Both the position numbers and the translations under genes were made by a program. Below the pieces are notes generated by a model. It saw only the letters and a program-made list of their open reading frames with translations, was not told the origin of the DNA and ran no database searches. Below, piece after piece: positions 50,731 through 60,800 of a stretch of 64,000 nucleotides of DNA. Location of the stretch: positions 62,001-126,000 of the forward strand of contig JAFZPM010000014.1 of assembly GCA_017550335.1 (NCBI GenBank), given 5' to 3'. The DNA is from Paludibacteraceae bacterium. GTDB taxonomy: Bacteria; Bacteroidota; Bacteroidia; Bacteroidales; Paludibacteraceae. How positions within the stretch are numbered: position 1 is the first letter of the stretch; every line of letters starts with the position of its first letter.

Positions 50731-53382
50731 TTAGAACAAAGTTGGTTGGTCCGTATTACTTTGGGAAGCATCCTCCTGCTCATCCGCATCGGGAGCATCC
50801 TCCTCCACCTTCTCAGGGAAACGTAACGGCTCCAGCTCCTCCACGCTCTGGATCTCCCACGTATGCAACCGTTTGCCTTTCGCCTTCATACCCTTCACAC
50901 CGATAAACTCATCCGCGTCGATCTCCAACGGCTCCCTGTGCGCATCACGTCCGCCGAAGGTGAGCTTCAGCCTAGGATAATAAGTATCCGTAATCAGCAA
51001 CATCACCGACTTCGGATTCTCGCCGATGAAATTCTGACGCTTGTTCGTCACCTCAAAGCGGAAACGCTTCAAGTATTTGAAGCCCTCATTGGCATCGAAG
51101 AGAGCCACCGTCCAGATTTTCTCCGGATCGAATTTCTCCACAATCTTGACATCCTCGTCGAAATGGTTGGTATCCTCAAAGCCCGAGAGGTAGTATTCGC
51201 CCTTGGACGAGACGACAAGGATCTTATCCTCCGATTGGAAATCGCCAAGAGGCTCTCCCCTGCCGTCATAGTTCAAGCGGAGCACATCCCTGTCGAACCA
51301 TACGGAACGACCGCCCAACGTGGAAGAGCCACGTTGTTTCAACGTGATCCTCATCACCTCGTTCTTGGTCAGGATGTTACCCATGGACTGACGTCCCTTG
51401 ATGGCTATCTCGCCGAAATCACGGTCGAAGGCCGACACCTTCAGGCGCAGACGAGGCTTCAACACCACATGTATCGTCTCCGCCTCCGCATTGGAGTTCG
51501 CGGAGAAATAGAGAATCTTCGAACCAGGCGTTCCCTGCGTGATATCATAATCCTTATCCCTTGAGACACCCGTTATCGCAAAACGTTTGAGGTAATTGAA
51601 CCCGCTCTTCCCGTCCCGATAGGCCACATTGTAGACTGTGCGCTTATCATTCTTTCGGAAGACGTTCACATGGATAATATCCTTGCCCACATATTTCTTG
51701 TCAGGCACTTTGATGATCTGATACTTACCATCCTTATGGATGAGGATGATATCATCGATATCCGAGCAGTTGCATACGAAGTCGTCCTTCTTCAAGGCCG
51801 TTCCGACGAAGCCCTCCGCCCAGTTCACATATAGTTTCTCATTGGCTTCCACCACCTTAGAGGCCTCAATCGTCTCGAAGTTACGGATCTCCGTCAGACG
51901 AGGATACTTCTCCCCATACTTATTCTTCAGGGACTTATACCAAGCGACGGTGAATGCGACGAGGTGCTCCAAATTGTAATCCACGCCCTCGATCTGTTGC
52001 TTCAACGCGACGATCTGCTCCTCGGACTTATCCGAGTTGAACTTGAGGATGCGGGCCATCTTGATTTCAAGCAGGCGCTGCAGGTCCTCCCGCGTCACAT
52101 CCCGAACGAACAACGGACGGAACGGCTCCAAGCGGGTGGCGATATGATCCAACGCGGCGTCGATGTTTTTACTGTCCTCGAACTTCTTATCCTTGTAGAT
52201 GCGCTCCTCGATGAAGATCTTCTCCAAAGAGCAAAAATGCAACTGTTCCTGCAACTCCCCACGTTGGATGAGCAACTCCTGGCGCAACAGTTCCTTCGTA
52301 CGGTCCACCGACATCTTCAGCATGCTCGAGACATTGGTGAACATAGGTTTTTTGTCGTGGATGACGCAACAGCAAGGCGAGATGTTCACCTCGCAATCCG
52401 TAAAAGCATAGAGCGCATCGATTGTCTTGTCGGACGAGGTCTTGCTCTCCAAATGGATGATGATCTCCGCATGGTCGGACGTGTTATCCTCCACCTTGCG
52501 GATGTTGATCTTACCCTTCTCGTTCGCCTTCAGGATAGAATCGATCAACACACTCGTTGTCTTACCGTATGGTATATCGTTGATGACCAACGTCTTATTA
52601 TCAATCTTGCTGATTTTCGCGCGGACACGCACCCTACCGCCACGCTCTCCATCGTTGTAGTGGGAGACATCGATCAGACCGCCAGTTTGGAAGTCCGGGT
52701 AGAGTTCGAACGGTTCATCGTTCAGGTATGCCACAGCGGCATCCAGTATCTCATTGAAGTTATGAGGCAATATCTTAGAAGAGAGGCCGACTGCGATACC
52801 CTCGACGCCCTGAGCGAGCAAGAGAGGGAACTTCACCGGCAAGGTAATTGGCTCCTTGTTTCGTCCATCGTATGAAGCCTTCCATTCCGTCACCTTAGGG
52901 CTGAAGACCACATCGAGGGCGAACTTCGAAAGGCGTGCCTCGATGTAACGGGGAGCGGCCGCACTATCGCCCGTAAGGATGTTACCCCAGTTCCCCTGAC
53001 ATTCGACCAGAAGGTCTTTCTGCCCCAATGTCACCAACGCACCACCGATGGAGGCGTCTCCATGCGGGTGGAACTGCATGGTGTGACCGACGATGTTAGC
53101 CACCTTATTGAAGCGGCCATCGTCCAAGCGTTTCATGGAATGGAGAATACGACGCTGAACAGGCTTCAGACCGTCGTCCAAATGGGGCACCGCACGCTCT
53201 AAGATCACGTACGAAGCATAATCCAAGAACCATGTCCTATACATGCCAGGGATATGATGGAATATATCCTGAGAATCGGTATTCTCCGGCACCTCATAGG
53301 AGGAATTGGAGGAAGTCTCAACAACCTCTCCATCCGTCACGCCATCCAATTCTTCGTTAGTGCCTTTAGTTTCGTCCGACAT
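50731..53382 (-). CDS. Type IIA topoisomerase subunit A (ParC/GyrA-type)
   Basis: An 883-residue DNA cleavage subunit. The catalytic Tyr146 lies in AAAPRYIEARL; the preceding helix carries LKPVQRRILHSM and the quinolone-pocket region HPHGDASIGGALVTL. The C-terminal half holds the beta-propeller blades that wrap DNA, and the tail is acidic (EEDAPDADEQEDAS). The length and the N-terminal acidic extension fit Bacteroidetes ParC-like (topoisomerase IV A) proteins. The partner ParE gene is not adjacent in this window. It relieves positive supercoils and separates daughter chromosomes. Confidence 0.93.
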   Translation of the reverse strand: MSDETKGTNEELDGVTDGEVVETSSNSSYEVPENTDSQDIFHHIPGMYRTWFLDYASYVILERAVPHLDDGLKPVQRRILHSMKRLDDGRFNKVANIVGHTMQFHPHGDASIGGALVTLGQKDLLVECQGNWGNILTGDSAAAPRYIEARLSKFALDVVFSPKVTEWKASYDGRNKEPITLPVKFPLLLAQGVEGIAVGLSSKILPHNFNEILDAAVAYLNDEPFELYPDFQTGGLIDVSHYNDGERGGRVRVRAKISKIDNKTLVINDIPYGKTTSVLIDSILKANEKGKINIRKVEDNTSDHAEIIIHLESKTSSDKTIDALYAFTDCEVNISPCCCVIHDKKPMFTNVSSMLKMSVDRTKELLRQELLIQRGELQEQLHFCSLEKIFIEERIYKDKKFEDSKNIDAALDHIATRLEPFRPLFVRDVTREDLQRLLEIKMARILKFNSDKSEEQIVALKQQIEGVDYNLEHLVAFTVAWYKSLKNKYGEKYPRLTEIRNFETIEASKVVEANEKLYVNWAEGFVGTALKKDDFVCNCSDIDDIILIHKDGKYQIIKVPDKKYVGKDIIHVNVFRKNDKRTVYNVAYRDGKSGFNYLKRFAITGVSRDKDYDITQGTPGSKILYFSANSNAEAETIHVVLKPRLRLKVSAFDRDFGEIAIKGRQSMGNILTKNEVMRITLKQRGSSTLGGRSVWFDRDVLRLNYDGRGEPLGDFQSEDKILVVSSKGEYYLSGFEDTNHFDEDVKIVEKFDPEKIWTVALFDANEGFKYLKRFRFEVTNKRQNFIGENPKSVMLLITDTYYPRLKLTFGGRDAHREPLEIDADEFIGVKGMKAKGKRLHTWEIQSVEELEPLRFPEKVEEDAPDADEQEDASQSNTDQPTLF

Positions 53383-53434
53383 ATCAACATGGTTTTGAAT
53401 TTGGGGACGAATTTACAAAATAATTGGGAGAAAC

Positions 53435-53472
53435 AGAAAAAGAAAAAGGTGGAAGTTGAAACAACTCCCACC
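53435..53472 (-). terminator. Rho-independent terminator after tRNA-Leu
   Basis: GGTGGAAGTT (53448-53457) and AACTCCCACC (53463-53472) form a stem on the minus strand, followed by an interrupted T-run (TTTTTCTTTTTCTG). It lies three bases after the tRNA discriminator, so the tRNA is a single-gene transcript. Confidence 0.8.
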
Positions 53473-53475
53473 TAG

Positions 53476-53557
53476 TGCGGATAAAGGGACTCGAACCCAT
53501 ACGCCTTACGGTATCAGATCCTAAGTCTGACGCGTCTACCAATTTCGCCATATCCGC
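53476..53557 (-). tRNA. tRNA-Leu (anticodon UAG)
   Basis: An 82-base tRNA. The acceptor arm GCGGATA pairs with TATCCGC, the D region GGCGAAATTGGTAGACGC is typical of leucine tRNAs, and the anticodon loop CTTAGGA between TCAGA and TCTGA carries TAG. A long variable arm (ACCGTAAGGCGT) and a GGTTCGAGTCC T-arm are present. No CCA is encoded. It reads CUA and related leucine codons. Confidence 0.95.
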
Positions 53558-53573
53558 ATTCACTTAGCGGGTG

Positions 53574-53581
53574 CAAAGATA
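53574..53581 (-). promoter_or_regulatory. -7 element of the tRNA-Leu gene
   Basis: TATCTTTG on the minus strand (53581-53574), matching TAnnTTTG, 17 bases upstream of the tRNA 5-prime end. The -33 element is poorly defined. Confidence 0.55.
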
Positions 53582-53743
53582 TGGAAAACAAACGAAACTA
53601 AAAACAATTTCGGGACAAAATTATCGGGTGTCAACAGGTCTGTCCATTCCTTGCGACAGGGCACATACGAGCCGTTCCAGCCACCAGCGAGCAACCTCAT
53701 CCTTGGACAACATCCACAAGGGCATACAAGCAGAGGAAACGCA

Positions 53744-53788
53744 CAAAAAAAGAACATCATCGCAGGTCCAGCCCGCAATGATGTTCTT
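53744..53788 (-). terminator. Rho-independent terminator of the SusC/D operon
   Basis: AAGAACATCAT (53750-53760) and ATGATGTTCTT (53778-53788) form an 11-base-pair stem on the minus strand, followed by a T-run (eight T including the stem base). It lies 68 bases after the end of the surface glycan-binding lipoprotein gene. Confidence 0.85.
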
Positions 53789-53855
53789 GAAAATCTATTA
53801 ACCTCCCGGCCACTACATAAGTGACCGTTCAGGACATCTCATAGAGAGAGAGTCA

Positions 53856-55421
53856 TTAGAATGGGTACTTAGATGCAGGAGTTGCACCATAGTACTTGGT
53901 GAAACGAACGCCACCGTTGTCCTCAGGGACGATACGGAAGTTATCGAATGCGCAGAAGAGCTTACCATCGAAGCCAGGAGCAGCCTTGGATTGCTGACCA
54001 TTCGCATCGCAATGGATGAAGAAGTTGAAGAAGTCCCTATCCTTTTGCAACTTACCGCAAGAAACATAGTTGTCGTTCGTGGCAAGGCCATATCCACTTG
54101 GGTTGTATCTGAACACGCTTGCCTTCAAAGGAATTGCAACCGTCATCCATCTGCTACCCGTATCGAATGGTTTACTCAAAGTAATAGAAGGATCAGACTT
54201 CGAATCATCCACAGAGAAAGAAGCCATATTCAACCAAGCGGCAGGAACACCTTCCGATTTACTGCCACAAGAGTAGTCCTCCTCATTGAAACCAGACACA
54301 TTGGTGAGGTCACGGCTGAAGTATCCACAGTTACCAAACCTATAAGTACTGCTACAATCATCACCTTCTGATCCATATCCAGAGAATACAGTGTAGAACC
54401 AGCTACCCAATGGAATTTGAGAAGGAATATAGATCTCGAACTTCAGAAGGAGGTTCTCCAAATCCTCATCAATGAATTGTCCAAGGATATTCTTCTTGTC
54501 AAGTCCCTGATCTTTTGGAGTGAAATAAATCATCTCGTCCTCCTTGAATCCGAAACCGTCACCCGTGGAAGTGATCGCAGCGTAGTAACCGTTACACTCC
54601 TTAGGCATTTCACCACCCATAGCGGCCAATATATCCTCATACAATGCATACTTGGCATTCTCCTTCACATAAGAAGTCCATTCCTTAGTGAAAGGCTCCA
54701 ATGCACCGTGCATATTAGAAGCTACGACATTGTCGAAATCCAAGAAGATGTTTCTCGTATCACGGAACAACATTGAGCTAGTGCATTCACCGAACTGGTT
54801 CTTCACCGTAACAGGCTTAGAATCAGCCACGCCCTCTGGAACAACAACCAAGAGTTCGTTGTCGCCATGAGCCTTCTCGTACTTAGCGGAAATCGGGTTG
54901 TCATCCTTATCATAGAAGAGCACCTCCAACTTATCGCCAGCGACAGACAAGAATGCGCTACCTGCGATTCTCAACGTGTCACCATCCGGCACGAACTCAG
55001 AATAGAACATCTTGATAGAAGGAGCAGGAACTGGCTTAGCCAACTCCACATACCTCTCGCAACCGCCACTGGAAGTCACGAGGAGGCTCTCCGTACGCAT
55101 GTTATCAGCATCACTATCCAACGTCACGACAATCGCATTGTCAGTCACGAAAGTTGGGTTCACATATACTGAGTGCCTATTATTTTTAGCGTCCACCAAA
55201 TAAACACCATTCGCGGTGGAAAGGCCTGATCCGACGATCACGACCGTAGTGTTAGACGTCAACTCCGTCAAAGCGACATCCATGGAGTCAGCATTGACGA
55301 CACGATCTACAACAAATGAATCACATTGGCAACCAACACACTGGTCCTCGCAGGAAGAAAAGAGACCTGCTCCGAGTGCCAGAGAAGCTACCGATGCAAA
55401 AAAACCATATTTTATTCTCAT
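53856..55421 (-). CDS. Surface glycan-binding lipoprotein (SGBP-B type)
   Basis: A 521-residue lipoprotein with lipobox FSSC (Cys24) followed by Asp/Cys-rich residues. Residues about 40-240 look like two to three IPT/TIG-like beta domains (for example VVIVGSGLSTANGVYLVDAK and LRIAGSAFLSVAGDKLEVLF). The C-terminal 270 residues hold aromatic-rich sequence with FLDFDNVVAS, GSWFYTVFSGYG and FDNFRIVPE, resembling the glycan-binding domain of SGBP-B proteins. It is the last gene of a SusC-SusD operon and probably captures the glycan at the cell surface. The ligand cannot be told from sequence alone. Confidence 0.83.
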   Translation of the reverse strand: MRIKYGFFASVASLALGAGLFSSCEDQCVGCQCDSFVVDRVVNADSMDVALTELTSNTTVVIVGSGLSTANGVYLVDAKNNRHSVYVNPTFVTDNAIVVTLDSDADNMRTESLLVTSSGGCERYVELAKPVPAPSIKMFYSEFVPDGDTLRIAGSAFLSVAGDKLEVLFYDKDDNPISAKYEKAHGDNELLVVVPEGVADSKPVTVKNQFGECTSSMLFRDTRNIFLDFDNVVASNMHGALEPFTKEWTSYVKENAKYALYEDILAAMGGEMPKECNGYYAAITSTGDGFGFKEDEMIYFTPKDQGLDKKNILGQFIDEDLENLLLKFEIYIPSQIPLGSWFYTVFSGYGSEGDDCSSTYRFGNCGYFSRDLTNVSGFNEEDYSCGSKSEGVPAAWLNMASFSVDDSKSDPSITLSKPFDTGSRWMTVAIPLKASVFRYNPSGYGLATNDNYVSCGKLQKDRDFFNFFIHCDANGQQSKAAPGFDGKLFCAFDNFRIVPEDNGGVRFTKYYGATPASKYPF

Positions 55422-55442
55422 TGCTCTAATAATTTTAAATCA

Positions 55443-57389
55443 TTAATACGGATAAGTTTGATCTTTCACCTGACTAGCAAGATCCTCAACAGATGGAGAC
55501 AAGTAAGCCTTTGCGGAAACCGGTATTGGCAAGAACCAATACTTGTGGTCGATAAAGCTTTGTACAAAGACCTCAGGTTCCTTCTCACCCGTGTTATAAC
55601 CAGCATCAGGATAATCCACCATGAGCTTCTCGTTCAATTTGTATACAAGTTCACGACGAGCATATCCAGTCTCTGTTTCGAAGAGTGACTCGTCTTGGAC
55701 CTCAGGGTTTTGGGAGAATTGGATACCACGATCCATCTGCTCCAAGAACATCTTAGCATACTTCGGATCACGATAGAAGAATCTCTTCAAATCCAACCAA
55801 GCCTGTCCCTCCATTGCGAACTCCTTACGACGTTGTTGTACGAAGTCCTCACGGATCAAGTTGTGGTACATTGGTTTTCCACCATCGATTTGGTAAGCCT
55901 TCGTGCCGTTCTCGTCAACCTTCACATTGAAAGTGTAAGTAGCAGGGTTCTGACTCATATCCTCAAAATATGCGATAGGTGACTCGATCGGAGCAGCACC
56001 GTGAGCCTTCAACACAGCGTTGATATCATCAAGACCAGCGGAAGACTTCGCCGTAACGTCAAGATTCTCGAGGGCCATCTTTGCCTCTGCACGCATCATG
56101 AACACATCAGAAAGACGGATGATGTCCGCACGACGGTCGATAGACATACCCTTTTCCTGAGTAGCGGTTCCATCCACACCCCAGATGTACTTCTTAACGT
56201 TATTCAAGACACACTGTCCATTATTCAAGAAGTCAGAACCAGTCTTCACATGATCCGTCTTGATATCATATGATCCATGGTTAGGTCCATAGTAAACTTT
56301 CTGTCCCTTAGCCGTAACATACTCATGATCAGCCACCAAGCACAACTCATACAAACGAGGGTCGTTCTTATCAAATGAGTTGAACAATGTGTAGGAGATT
56401 CCCTTACCGGAACCCCAACCAGAACCTGGGCTCCAAACCTCTTCCGGACCCATCTGAGCCTGATACATGGAACCCTCACCATAATCACCCATCTTCCAAT
56501 ACAGAGCGAATACAGTCTCCGAAGAAGGAGCCGTACGTCCTGCTGCAGAGAAGATGTTAGCGTGGGAATCCAAAGCGCCAGCGCCACCCATAGCTTTAAT
56601 CACCTCAGTTGTCAATTCAACCACCTTGTCCATGTACTCGTTAGACTCGGAGGAAGACACCTTGAAAGGATAAGTCGAGCCTGAAAGGTCACCGACACAA
56701 GAACCCATCGTCAAATACAACTTAGCCAACATAGCCTTAGCGGAATACTTGCTAGCCCTCCAATTGTCGTTAGGTTTCTCTGGCAAATTATCCGCAGCAA
56801 ACTTCAGATCGTTCTCGATAGCAGTATACAAGGTCTTACGTGAAACACGAGGAAGAGCCTTGTTCTCGGAGATGTCCGCAGCACTATTCATTACCAAAGG
56901 AGCCTCACCGAAATACTCCGTGGCGAGGAAATGCGCATAGCCTCTAAACAGACGAGCCTCCGCGATGATCTGATTCTTCTCAGACTCGCTCAAAGAAGCG
57001 TTCGTCTCCAAAGAACTAACCTTATCGAGGATCTGGTTACAAGCCGCGATCACACCAGAATACAATGACCTATAACCCTCCAACAAAATCGGGTTATCCT
57101 CACCGAAAGAAAGGAGGAACAAGGCACCCTCTTCCTGATGCACATTGAAAAGAACGCCAGGCACACCTTCGTTAACGCACCATGCGAACTTACCCTCATA
57201 CTCTGACCAAAGACGACCGCCATACAATGGCATAGTCAACGCAAGACAATCTTGATAAGAACTTACAGACTCAGTACTATACTGGTCATAAACATCCACA
57301 TCAAGGAAATCCTTACAAGAAGTGGTGCAGAAGGCCAAAGCCCCCAACCCCAAAAGCAAGGATTTATATTTAAAATTCTTTAAATTCAT
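55443..57389 (-). CDS. SusD/RagB-family outer membrane lipoprotein
   Basis: A 648-residue SusD-like protein with lipobox TTSC (Cys25), FLDVD after it and a tetratricopeptide-like helix region (RLFRGYAHFLATEYFGEAPL, RASKYSAKAMLAKLYLTMG). The C-terminal end has REDFVQQRRKEFAMEGQAWL followed by DLKRF, and IPVSAKAYL near the end, the RagB/SusD core. SusD proteins lie as a lid on SusC and help bind glycan. It is 20 bases from susC and 21 bases from the SGBP gene, so the three form an operon. Confidence 0.95.
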   Translation of the reverse strand: MNLKNFKYKSLLLGLGALAFCTTSCKDFLDVDVYDQYSTESVSSYQDCLALTMPLYGGRLWSEYEGKFAWCVNEGVPGVLFNVHQEEGALFLLSFGEDNPILLEGYRSLYSGVIAACNQILDKVSSLETNASLSESEKNQIIAEARLFRGYAHFLATEYFGEAPLVMNSAADISENKALPRVSRKTLYTAIENDLKFAADNLPEKPNDNWRASKYSAKAMLAKLYLTMGSCVGDLSGSTYPFKVSSSESNEYMDKVVELTTEVIKAMGGAGALDSHANIFSAAGRTAPSSETVFALYWKMGDYGEGSMYQAQMGPEEVWSPGSGWGSGKGISYTLFNSFDKNDPRLYELCLVADHEYVTAKGQKVYYGPNHGSYDIKTDHVKTGSDFLNNGQCVLNNVKKYIWGVDGTATQEKGMSIDRRADIIRLSDVFMMRAEAKMALENLDVTAKSSAGLDDINAVLKAHGAAPIESPIAYFEDMSQNPATYTFNVKVDENGTKAYQIDGGKPMYHNLIREDFVQQRRKEFAMEGQAWLDLKRFFYRDPKYAKMFLEQMDRGIQFSQNPEVQDESLFETETGYARRELVYKLNEKLMVDYPDAGYNTGEKEPEVFVQSFIDHKYWFLPIPVSAKAYLSPSVEDLASQVKDQTYPY

Positions 57390-57409
57390 ATTGAAAAATT
57401 CTTTATTAA

Positions 57410-60400
57410 TTAGAAATCAAAATTCAAGCCAAGAACATAAGACCTAGACAATGGGTAGCTACCCGTGTCAACACCTTGGTTAATCGCGCTAACACTAGGA
57501 ACCTCAGGATTCAAACCAGAATACTTGGTAAATGTAGCAACGTTTTGAACACTGAACGAAACTGACATGTTGTTCAATCCGATCTTCTTCACTGCCTCGC
57601 TTGGCACTGAATAAGAGAGGCCGATTGATTGGATACGGATGTACGAAGCATCCTCAACATAACGGTCGGACACAACATTCGCAACGTTACGTCCCTCAGC
57701 TACTGAGTTCGGACGAGGAATGTTAGTGGATGAGTTAGAGATGTACTTTGAACCATCCTCGTTAGTTACCACACGTGCGCAGTTGAGGACAGTCTTCAAC
57801 TGGTTGATACCACCACGGTCCATACCCTCCAACTTAGAGCGGAGCAAGTTATATACATCGTTTCCATAAGATCCAGTCAAGAATACATTCAAAGACCAAG
57901 GACCCCAGTTGAACGTGTTTCCGAAACCGAATGTGAAATCAGGGTTAGGGTCACCGATGTAAGTCTTATCATCCTCATTGATCTTACCATCACCGTTGAC
58001 ATCAACGAAGTTGAAGTCACCCACGTCTGTAGCATCGGCACGTTGAAGCTCAGCCAATTGCTCAGAGTTCTGGATCAAACCGTCGGTCTTGTAACCCCAG
58101 AACAAACCAGGAGCGTGACCTACACGGCTGACGCAATATGTACGAGTCGCGGTCTTGAATGATTGCTTACCCTCCAACACTGCTGAGTCGCTCTGCAACT
58201 TAACCACCTCGTTACGAACGAAGGAGAAGTTCAAATCAGAGTTCCAAGAGAATGGTTGGCCACCCAAATTATCTTTCTTGATATTGGTGGAAGAGAGTGT
58301 GACATCGAATCCGACGTTCTTGATAGAACCGGCGTTGATATCAGGCACTGAAGTATACATATAAGAGTTAACCGTACTTGCCAAAGTTGGACCTGGCTCA
58401 GCCTTCACGATCAAGTCGTTGTTCTTCTTGTAGAAGGCATCGAACACGAGGTTAAGTCTATTCTTGAAGAAGCTTGCGTCGAGACCGGCGTTAACCTGCC
58501 AGTTCGTCTCCCAAATCAAATCAGGGTTCAACCATGTTCCATATACCTTACCTGCACCATACTGAGTATTCACAGACTTGTAAGAACCGATGTAACCCAT
58601 GTTATTACCTGCGTTACCGGTTTGACCCCAACCAGCACGAAGCTTCAATTGAGTGATCTTCTGCTTTGAAGTGATTCTCTTCATGAACAACTCTTGGTCA
58701 GCGTTCCAAGCCAATGAGAATGAAGGGAAGAAGCCCCAACGGTTCTCAGGAGACAAAGTGGAAGAACCATCGAAACGACCTGTCGCTGTGATCAAATAAC
58801 GTCTGTTAAACGTATAGTGCACACGAGCGAATGTGGACATCATCGATTGAGCTCCCTTGTAACCGGAGATAAGACCCTCCGCATTACCCAGATTGGTGTT
58901 CTGATAATCCTTGTCGATGAACTTCAAGTTATCCAAATAGTTGTTCTTACGGGTAGAAGTACCGTTCCAAGTCGCCTTCCATGCCTCATAACCCAACAAA
59001 GCGTTGAATTTGTGCTTGCTTTCCTTAGGCTGTGGCAAATTGTAGTTCAAAGTAGAGCAGAAACGATAGTACATGTTCTCACGGTCGATGAACTCCTGTT
59101 GGTTCGTACCCAAACCTTGAGCTGGAGTATAGCGGCTTTCACCGGCACTTGAATAATCCATACCGAAAGAGTTCGTCCAGTTCAAATCCTTCATAAGATT
59201 GATAGAGAGGAACGTCTGTCCCATCACATTATTCTTCTTAAGATAGATTGGAGAGTAGTTCGCCTCACGGAGTGGGTTCATCTTGATTTCCTGATCCTCC
59301 GCACCCAACTCTGTATAGTCTCCGTTGAAGTCAACTGGAGAAGTAGCAGGGCTAGAGATCAAAGACTGAACATAGACTGCCTCCTCGTTCGCGCTACCGG
59401 AACCAATACCTGACAACTTGTTGTCATCCGGGAAGTCGAAACCGTTTTGCTTAGTTTGAGTCAAATGAGTGTAAGCCATGTTCAAACCGATTCTCAACCA
59501 AGACTTCACTTGGTTCTCGAGGTTCAAACGTCCGTTGAAACGCTCGAAGTCGGTATTAACGAGGATACCATCCTGGTTCATGTAACCCAAAGAGAGTGCA
59601 TACTGAGTCTTCTGCGTTCCACCTGTCAAAGAAACCTGGTGGCTATGGCTGATAGCCGTACGGAACATCTCGTCCTGCCAATCAGTACCTTGACCTCCGA
59701 ACTGTGCAAGCGCAACCAACTCCTTATCCACTGATTGGTTGTAGGCTGCTGCCACATATGGATCAGTATAGTACGAAGCGAAATCCTGCAAATCCATCAG
59801 ATCCAACTTGTCTGAAACGGAAGCGACAGAGAATTGTCCAGCATAAGAAATCGTTGAGCTCTCCTCGTTCTTTGTAGTGTTACCTCTCTTAGTGGTAATC
59901 ATCACGACACCATTCGCAGCACGGGCACCGTAAATGGCAGTCGCAGATGCATCCTTCAAAACCTCCATCGAAAGGATATCGTTTGGATTGATGGACGCCA
60001 ACGGGTTATCATTGGAAGAAGTTCTACCACCACCATTGATAGGCATACCATCAACGACATAAAGTGGATCGTTACTTCCCGTCAATGAACCTAAACCACG
60101 AATCTGGATGTTCGATGATTGTCCTGGCTGACCAGAACTGGAAGAGACACGCACACCTGACAACTTACCTGCCAACGCGGTTTCAACAGAAGCGGTAGGT
60201 GACTTCGTGAGAGAAGAGGCTTCCAACGCAACCGTAGAACCCGTTCTATCAGACTTGTTCATCTTACCATAATCCCTAACCACATCAACAGGGCCAAGTT
60301 CAGTCGCATCAGGAGCCATGTTAATCTTATAACTACTCCTAGAATCGACTTTCACGGTTTGATCCTTCATTCCCATAAAAGAGATTACCAAAACGTCACC

Positions 60401-60583
60401 AGTCTCCGCAGAAATAGTAAACGCTCCTTTCTCATCAGTGATCTCCATATCATCAGATCCCTGAACTGTAACTTCTGCTCCAGGCAACGGACCTTCGGGA
60501 TCTGAGACAACACCCGTGATGTCACGTCCCATAAGACCTCCTGCCGTACAAAGCAAAGTCAAAGACAATAAAATCTTTCTCAT
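57410..60583 (-). CDS. SusC/RagA-family TonB-linked outer membrane protein
   Basis: A 1057-residue outer membrane transporter. After the signal peptide comes a carboxypeptidase-regulatory-like domain (about residues 20-95), then the plug (SLTKSPTASVETALAGKLSG, IQIRGLGSLTGSNDPLYVVD) and the long beta barrel ending with an aromatic residue (SRSYVLGLNFDF). The SusC signature around residue 160 is present. The barrel imports oligosaccharide using TonB energy. First gene of the operon with about 70 bases of leader and a -7 element. No regulator, glycoside hydrolase or peptidase is next to it. Confidence 0.96.
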   Translation of the reverse strand: MRKILLSLTLLCTAGGLMGRDITGVVSDPEGPLPGAEVTVQGSDDMEITDEKGAFTISAETGDVLVISFMGMKDQTVKVDSRSSYKINMAPDATELGPVDVVRDYGKMNKSDRTGSTVALEASSLTKSPTASVETALAGKLSGVRVSSSSGQPGQSSNIQIRGLGSLTGSNDPLYVVDGMPINGGGRTSSNDNPLASINPNDILSMEVLKDASATAIYGARAANGVVMITTKRGNTTKNEESSTISYAGQFSVASVSDKLDLMDLQDFASYYTDPYVAAAYNQSVDKELVALAQFGGQGTDWQDEMFRTAISHSHQVSLTGGTQKTQYALSLGYMNQDGILVNTDFERFNGRLNLENQVKSWLRIGLNMAYTHLTQTKQNGFDFPDDNKLSGIGSGSANEEAVYVQSLISSPATSPVDFNGDYTELGAEDQEIKMNPLREANYSPIYLKKNNVMGQTFLSINLMKDLNWTNSFGMDYSSAGESRYTPAQGLGTNQQEFIDRENMYYRFCSTLNYNLPQPKESKHKFNALLGYEAWKATWNGTSTRKNNYLDNLKFIDKDYQNTNLGNAEGLISGYKGAQSMMSTFARVHYTFNRRYLITATGRFDGSSTLSPENRWGFFPSFSLAWNADQELFMKRITSKQKITQLKLRAGWGQTGNAGNNMGYIGSYKSVNTQYGAGKVYGTWLNPDLIWETNWQVNAGLDASFFKNRLNLVFDAFYKKNNDLIVKAEPGPTLASTVNSYMYTSVPDINAGSIKNVGFDVTLSSTNIKKDNLGGQPFSWNSDLNFSFVRNEVVKLQSDSAVLEGKQSFKTATRTYCVSRVGHAPGLFWGYKTDGLIQNSEQLAELQRADATDVGDFNFVDVNGDGKINEDDKTYIGDPNPDFTFGFGNTFNWGPWSLNVFLTGSYGNDVYNLLRSKLEGMDRGGINQLKTVLNCARVVTNEDGSKYISNSSTNIPRPNSVAEGRNVANVVSDRYVEDASYIRIQSIGLSYSVPSEAVKKIGLNNMSVSFSVQNVATFTKYSGLNPEVPSVSAINQGVDTGSYPLSRSYVLGLNFDF

Positions 60584-60654
60584 CTTTTTAAATAACTATA
60601 ATTAATACAAATTGAAATATTCTTAGAATTATTCACATTAAACATAAAGCAACG

Positions 60655-60662
60655 CAAATATA
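60655..60662 (-). promoter_or_regulatory. -7 element of the SusC/D operon
   Basis: TATATTTG on the minus strand at 60662-60655 fits the Bacteroidetes -7 pattern, 72 bases upstream of the susC start. I found no clear TTTG at the right distance upstream, which may mean an activator is needed. The rest of the 217-base intergenic region holds the next gene terminator. Confidence 0.5.
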
Positions 60663-60739
60663 AGTTAAATATCGTTATTTTCCACTTTTTTTTGTAAAAA
60701 ACTCCAAAAAGATTTTTTCATCGAAACTCAGGATTCTTT

Positions 60740-60778
60740 CAATAAAAAGAAAGGACCCGCACCAAGTGATGCGAGTCC
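60740..60778 (-). terminator. Rho-independent terminator after the InlB-repeat protein
   Basis: GGACCCGCA (60753-60761) and TGCGAGTCC (60770-60778) form a nine-base stem with one mismatch, followed on the minus strand by TTTCTTTTTATTG. It ends the transcript of the repeat protein, 22 bases after its stop. Confidence 0.75.
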
Positions 60779-60800
60779 CCCCCATACATTCCCTATTTCA

